NCBI RefSeq assembly: GCF_035918015.1
Contig: NZ_CP109132.1
Location: forward strand, 5,952,001-6,016,000
Reading direction: 5' to 3'
Length of the DNA: 64,000 nucleotides
Source: Streptomyces sp. NBC_01754
GTDB lineage: Bacteria > Actinomycetota > Actinomycetes > Streptomycetales > Streptomycetaceae
A program made the translations under genes and the position numbers. The notes below the pieces were generated by a model that saw only the letters and a program-made list of their open reading frames with translations, searched no databases and was not told where the DNA came from. Position 1 is the first letter of the stretch. Each line of letters opens with the position of its first letter. Positions 61,019 through 64,000 of the stretch are shown in pieces.

Positions 61019-63337
61019 TCAGGGCCGGGCGAGTTCCGCCCGCACCACGCGGGCCGCCGCGACCAGGTTCTCCAGGGAGGCGCGGGTCTCCGGCCAGCCG
61101 CGGGTCTTCAGGCCGCAGTCCGGGTTGACCCAGAGGCGCTCGGCCGGGATGGCCTCAAGGCCCTCGCGGAGCAGGGCGGCCGCCTCTTCGACGCTCGGGA
61201 TACGGGGGGAGTGGATGTCGTAGACGCCGGGACCGGCCTCGCGCGGGTAGCCGTGGGCGGCCAGTTCGCGGGCGACCTGCATGTGGGAGCGGGCCGCTTC
61301 CAGGCTGATGACGTCGGCGTCGAGGTCGTCGATGGCCTGGACGATGTCGCCGAACTCCGCGTAGCACATGTGCGTGTGGATCTGGGTGTCCGGGCGTACG
61401 CCGCCGGTGGTGAGGCGGAAGGCCTCGGTGGCCCAGTCCAGGTACGCCGGGCGGTCGGCGGCGCGCAGGGGCAGGGTCTCGCGCAGCGCCGGCTCGTCGA
61501 CCTGGATGACCGATGTGCCCTCGGCCTCCAGGTCGTTCACCTCGTCGCGCAGGGCGAGTGCCACCTGTCGCGCGGTGTCGCCCAGCGGCTGGTCGTCCCG
61601 GACGAAGGACCAGGCGAGCATGGTGACCGGGCCGGTCAGCATGCCCTTGACCGGGCGGTCGGTGAGGGAGCCCGCGTACGCGGTCCAGCGCACCGTCATC
61701 GGGTGCGGCCGGGAGATGTCGCCCGCGAGCACCGGCGGGCGGACGTAGCGGGTGCCGTAGGACTGGACCCAGCCGTGCTGGGTGGCGAGGTAGCCGGTGA
61801 GCTGCTCGGCGAAGTACTGCACCATGTCGTTGCGTTCGGGCTCGCCGTGCACCAGGACGTCGATTCCGGCCTTCTCCTGGAAGGCGAGGACGTCGCGGAT
61901 CTCGCTCTCGATGCGCTGCTCGTAGGCGGCGGTGCCGATGCGGCCCGCGCGCAGATCGGCGCGGGCGGTGCGCAGTTCGGTGGTCTGCGGGAACGAGCCG
62001 ATGGTGGTCGTCGGCAGCAGCGGCAGGCCGAGGTGGGCGCGCTGGGCCGCGGTGCGCTCGGCGTACGGCTGGGAGCGGCGGCCGTCCGCGTCGGTGACGG
62101 CGGCGGCCCTGGCCCGTACGGCCGGATCGCGGGTGATCGGCGAGTGGGCGCGCGAGGCGAGGTCGGCCCGGTTGGCGGCGAGTTCCGCGGTGATGGCGCC
62201 GGTGCCCTGGGCCAGCCCCTTGGCGAGGGTGACGATCTCCTCGGTCTTCTGCTGGGCGAAGGCGAGCCAGCGCAGGATCTGTGGGTCGATGTCCCGCTCG
62301 GCCGCGGCGTCGACCGGGACGTGCAGGAGGGAGCAGGACGCGCCCACGTCGACCCGTTCGGCGAGGCCGAGGAGCGTGCCGAGGGTGGACAGGGACTTCT
62401 CGAGGTCGTTGATCCAGACGTTGCGGCCGTCGACCACCCCGGCGACGAGCCGTTTGCCGGGCAGGCCGCCGACCGCGGCCAGCGCGTCGAGGTTCGCGGC
62501 GGCGGCGCCGGTGAAGTCGAGTGCCAGGCCCTCGACGGGGGCCTTGGCCAGGACGGGCAGGGCGTCGCCGAGCCGGTCGAAGTAGGAGGCCACCAGCAGC
62601 TGGGGGCGGTCGGTGAGGGCGCCGAGATCGCGGTAGGCGCGGGCGGCGGTGTTGAGCTCGGCGGGGGTCCGGTCCTGGACGAGGGCGGGTTCGTCCAGCT
62701 GTACCCACTCGGCGCCGGCGGCGCGCAGGTCGGCCAGCACCTCCGCGTAGACGGGCAGCAGGCGGTCCAGGAGGGTCAGCGGTTCGAAGTCCGCGGCCAC
62801 GCCGGGAGCGGGCTTGGCCAGCAGGAGGTAGGTGACCGGTCCGACCAGCACGGGTCGGGCGGTGTGGCCGAGCGCGACGGCCTCCTTCAGCTCGCCGACC
62901 TGCTGGGAGGAGTCGGCGGTGAAGACGGTGTCGGGTCCGAGCTCCGGCACGAGGTAGTGGTAGTTCGTGTCGAACCACTTGGTCATCTCCAGGGGAGCCA
63001 CGTCCTGGGTGCCGCGGGCCATCGCGAAGTACCCGTCGAGGGCGTCGGCGGCGACGGCCTCGCGGTGCCGCCGGGGGACGGCGCCGACCATGACACTGGT
63101 GTCCAGGACGTGGTCGTAGTACGAGAAGTCACCGGTCGGCACCTCGTGCACCCCGGCGTCGGCCAGCCGCCGCCAGGTGGACCGGCGCAGGTGGGCCGCG
63201 GTCTCCCGGAGGGCGTCGGCGGTGACGCGGCCCTTCCAGTAGCCCTCGACGGCCTTCTTCAGCTCCCGGTCGGGACCTTGGCGGGGGAAGCCGTGGACGG
63301 TGGCGTGTGCTGCCGCGGCTGCGGGCCTGGCTGTCAC
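61019..63337 (-). CDS. metE: Cobalamin-independent methionine synthase
   Basis: 772 residues from the GTG at 63337, which has AAGGAG upstream on the minus strand; the usual family length is about 760. The last step of methionine synthesis, methyl transfer from 5-methyltetrahydrofolate-triglutamate to homocysteine, is done in the cytoplasm. The N-terminal half has FPRQGPDRELKKAVEGYW. The C-terminal half has TTTIGSFPQTTELR, VLVHGEPERNDMVQYF, IQVDEPALRE and the zinc ligands in HTHMCYAEF and the NPDCGLKTRGW segment. A cobalamin riboswitch with terminator lies upstream, so expression should fall when vitamin B12 is present. This implies a B12-dependent MetH elsewhere in the genome. Confidence 0.97.
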   Translation of the reverse strand: MTARPAAAAAHATVHGFPRQGPDRELKKAVEGYWKGRVTADALRETAAHLRRSTWRRLADAGVHEVPTGDFSYYDHVLDTSVMVGAVPRRHREAVAADALDGYFAMARGTQDVAPLEMTKWFDTNYHYLVPELGPDTVFTADSSQQVGELKEAVALGHTARPVLVGPVTYLLLAKPAPGVAADFEPLTLLDRLLPVYAEVLADLRAAGAEWVQLDEPALVQDRTPAELNTAARAYRDLGALTDRPQLLVASYFDRLGDALPVLAKAPVEGLALDFTGAAAANLDALAAVGGLPGKRLVAGVVDGRNVWINDLEKSLSTLGTLLGLAERVDVGASCSLLHVPVDAAAERDIDPQILRWLAFAQQKTEEIVTLAKGLAQGTGAITAELAANRADLASRAHSPITRDPAVRARAAAVTDADGRRSQPYAERTAAQRAHLGLPLLPTTTIGSFPQTTELRTARADLRAGRIGTAAYEQRIESEIRDVLAFQEKAGIDVLVHGEPERNDMVQYFAEQLTGYLATQHGWVQSYGTRYVRPPVLAGDISRPHPMTVRWTAYAGSLTDRPVKGMLTGPVTMLAWSFVRDDQPLGDTARQVALALRDEVNDLEAEGTSVIQVDEPALRETLPLRAADRPAYLDWATEAFRLTTGGVRPDTQIHTHMCYAEFGDIVQAIDDLDADVISLEAARSHMQVARELAAHGYPREAGPGVYDIHSPRIPSVEEAAALLREGLEAIPAERLWVNPDCGLKTRGWPETRASLENLVAAARVVRAELARP

Positions 63338-63485
63338 GGAAATCTCCTTCGCGAGACGACTCCTTGAGATCCCGGGACGGGACACAGGCGCGAAGGGATA
63401 CGCATCGGACGGACCTCCCGCACGCGGTCGGTGCGGTCATCCGTCAGATATGTACGCCGACCCGCCCACGAGGTCACCGGGACAT

Positions 63486-63509
63486 CCGCACGCGATCGGT
63501 CGCGTGCGG
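63486..63509 (-). terminator. Riboswitch-associated hairpin upstream of metE
   Basis: CCGCACGCGA and TCGCGTGCGG form a perfect 10-bp stem with a 4-base loop, directly after the 3' end of the cobalamin aptamer. It is the likely expression platform that stops transcription when B12 binds. Confidence 0.6.
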
Positions 63510-63712
63510 GCAACGGGCAGGTCTTCGGACTCGCGGGCACATCTGCCGGGGGCAGACACCTACTGGCCGTCGCTTCCCGGATCCGTCCGGATCCAGTGCG
63601 TATGACGGCGGTCGTTCCCGCTCACCGCTGCGGGGCAGTCCCGGATTCCCACCGGGTTCCCTCTTACGACGCGTCTGTCCGGCGGACAGGGCGAACCAGC
63701 TGCACCGGCCAG
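63510..63712 (-). ncRNA. Cobalamin riboswitch controlling metE
   Basis: Read on the minus strand the region contains the B12 box features: GGGAACCCGGTGGGAATCC, then CTGCCCCGCAGCGGTGAG, and near the 3' end GAGTCCGAAGACCTGCC. Spacing and order fit the cobalamin aptamer, including the GGTGC element near the 5' end. Similar elements precede metE in characterised Streptomyces. The aptamer boundaries are approximate. Confidence 0.93.
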
Positions 63713-63916
63713 GGTAGAGGGTGGGCGGCCCCGGGGGCGCCACTGTTCACATGTCGGTACGTGAGATGAGACACGGGGCCGGCCGGGTCCGGTACGCGGA
63801 CCCCGGGGGACACGCGGCAGGTCACGCGTGGTCGTCCGCCCCGCCGGACTACGCCTGGCCGCACCCGTCGCCAGGCCCCCCGTCCAGTAGCGGTACCGGG
63901 ACCGCGAGCCCCGGGG

Positions 63917-64000
63917 TCAGAGCCGCCCCGGGGCGCGCGGTCCGGCGTGCGCCGTCTCGACCGGATAGGGCACATGCGTACGGCGGTCGGGGTCGACGGC
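63917..64000 (-). CDS. Possible 3' end of a minus-strand gene, cut by the window edge
   Basis: The minus strand is open from base 64000 to a TGA at 63917 and reads AVDPDRRTHVPYPVETAHAG, then PRAPGRL. Third positions are mostly G or C, as in real genes here. Only 27 residues are visible and no family can be assigned. It might be chance. Confidence 0.35.
   Translation of the reverse strand, partial: AVDPDRRTHVPYPVETAHAGPRAPGRL

Larger units (their letters stand above)
63338..63916. other. metE leader and upstream region
   Basis: Apart from the riboswitch and its hairpin, about 145 bases separate the hairpin from the metE start. The 200 bases upstream of the aptamer show no gene with a ribosome site. 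TACCCT on the minus strand (63717-63712) could be a -10 element for the leader RNA, but no clear -35 accompanies it. Confidence 0.4.

Overview
The window is high-GC actinobacterial DNA, almost certainly from a Streptomyces chromosome. The evidence is the extreme G/C bias at third codon positions, the frequent GTG starts, the lineage-typical trio of XRE/DUF5753 regulator, DUF397 protein and anti-sigma-like ATPase, and a vitamin B12-controlled metE. It reads as an accessory region: a defence-type island, a sugar/sulfate-ester locus, arsenic genes, and a large nonribosomal peptide cluster.

Bases 1-19010 look like a genome-defence island. It starts with the 3' part of a very large Eco57I-class adenine DNA methyltransferase. 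The XRE/DUF397/ATPase regulatory trio follows. Then come five same-strand genes: a DUF262 protein, a DUF3696 AAA ATPase overlapping it by 8 bases, an unrecognised 323-residue protein, a 2258-residue DEAD-type helicase with DUF1998 and a C-terminal nuclease-like domain, and a UvrD-type helicase with a RelE-like N-terminus that overlaps the large helicase by 4 bases. The parts recall DISARM and Druantia, but the combination matches neither as I know them. The island ends in a gene-poor stretch (19011-19557) with possible gene remnants.

Bases 19.5-36.6 kb hold small units: a DoxX-like membrane protein; a double-domain Lrp regulator divergent from a DHA2 efflux pump; an MFS transporter-sulfatase-formylglycine-generating-enzyme operon; a secreted metal-hydrolase with a discoidin (CBM32-like) domain; a TetR regulator divergent from a sugar-lactone/alditol oxidase and a GH1 beta-glucosidase; an NAD(P)-binding protein; two coupled membrane proteins; and a divergent arsI/arsR pair. 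Three promoters here (sulfatase operon, secreted hydrolase, oxidase) share a 13-bp operator-like repeat, which suggests one TetR-controlled regulon for a sulfated or glycosylated substrate.

Bases 37.2-60.1 kb are a six-module NRPS cluster: an MbtH-like protein, a four-module NRPS ending in an epimerase, and a two-module NRPS ending in a reductase. Signature-residue reading predicts an N-capped hexapeptide alternating Ile/Val-like and Gln-like residues and ending in a Phe aldehyde or alcohol. mbtH is followed by its own terminator. The NRPS operon has a 513-base leader with a perfect 17-bp palindrome and three hairpins.

The window ends with a small secreted cysteine-containing protein, metE with a cobalamin riboswitch and terminator on the minus strand, and possibly the 3' end of another minus-strand gene. 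I saw no tRNA, rRNA, CRISPR array or intact transposase. All calls come from reading the sequence; no database search was run.
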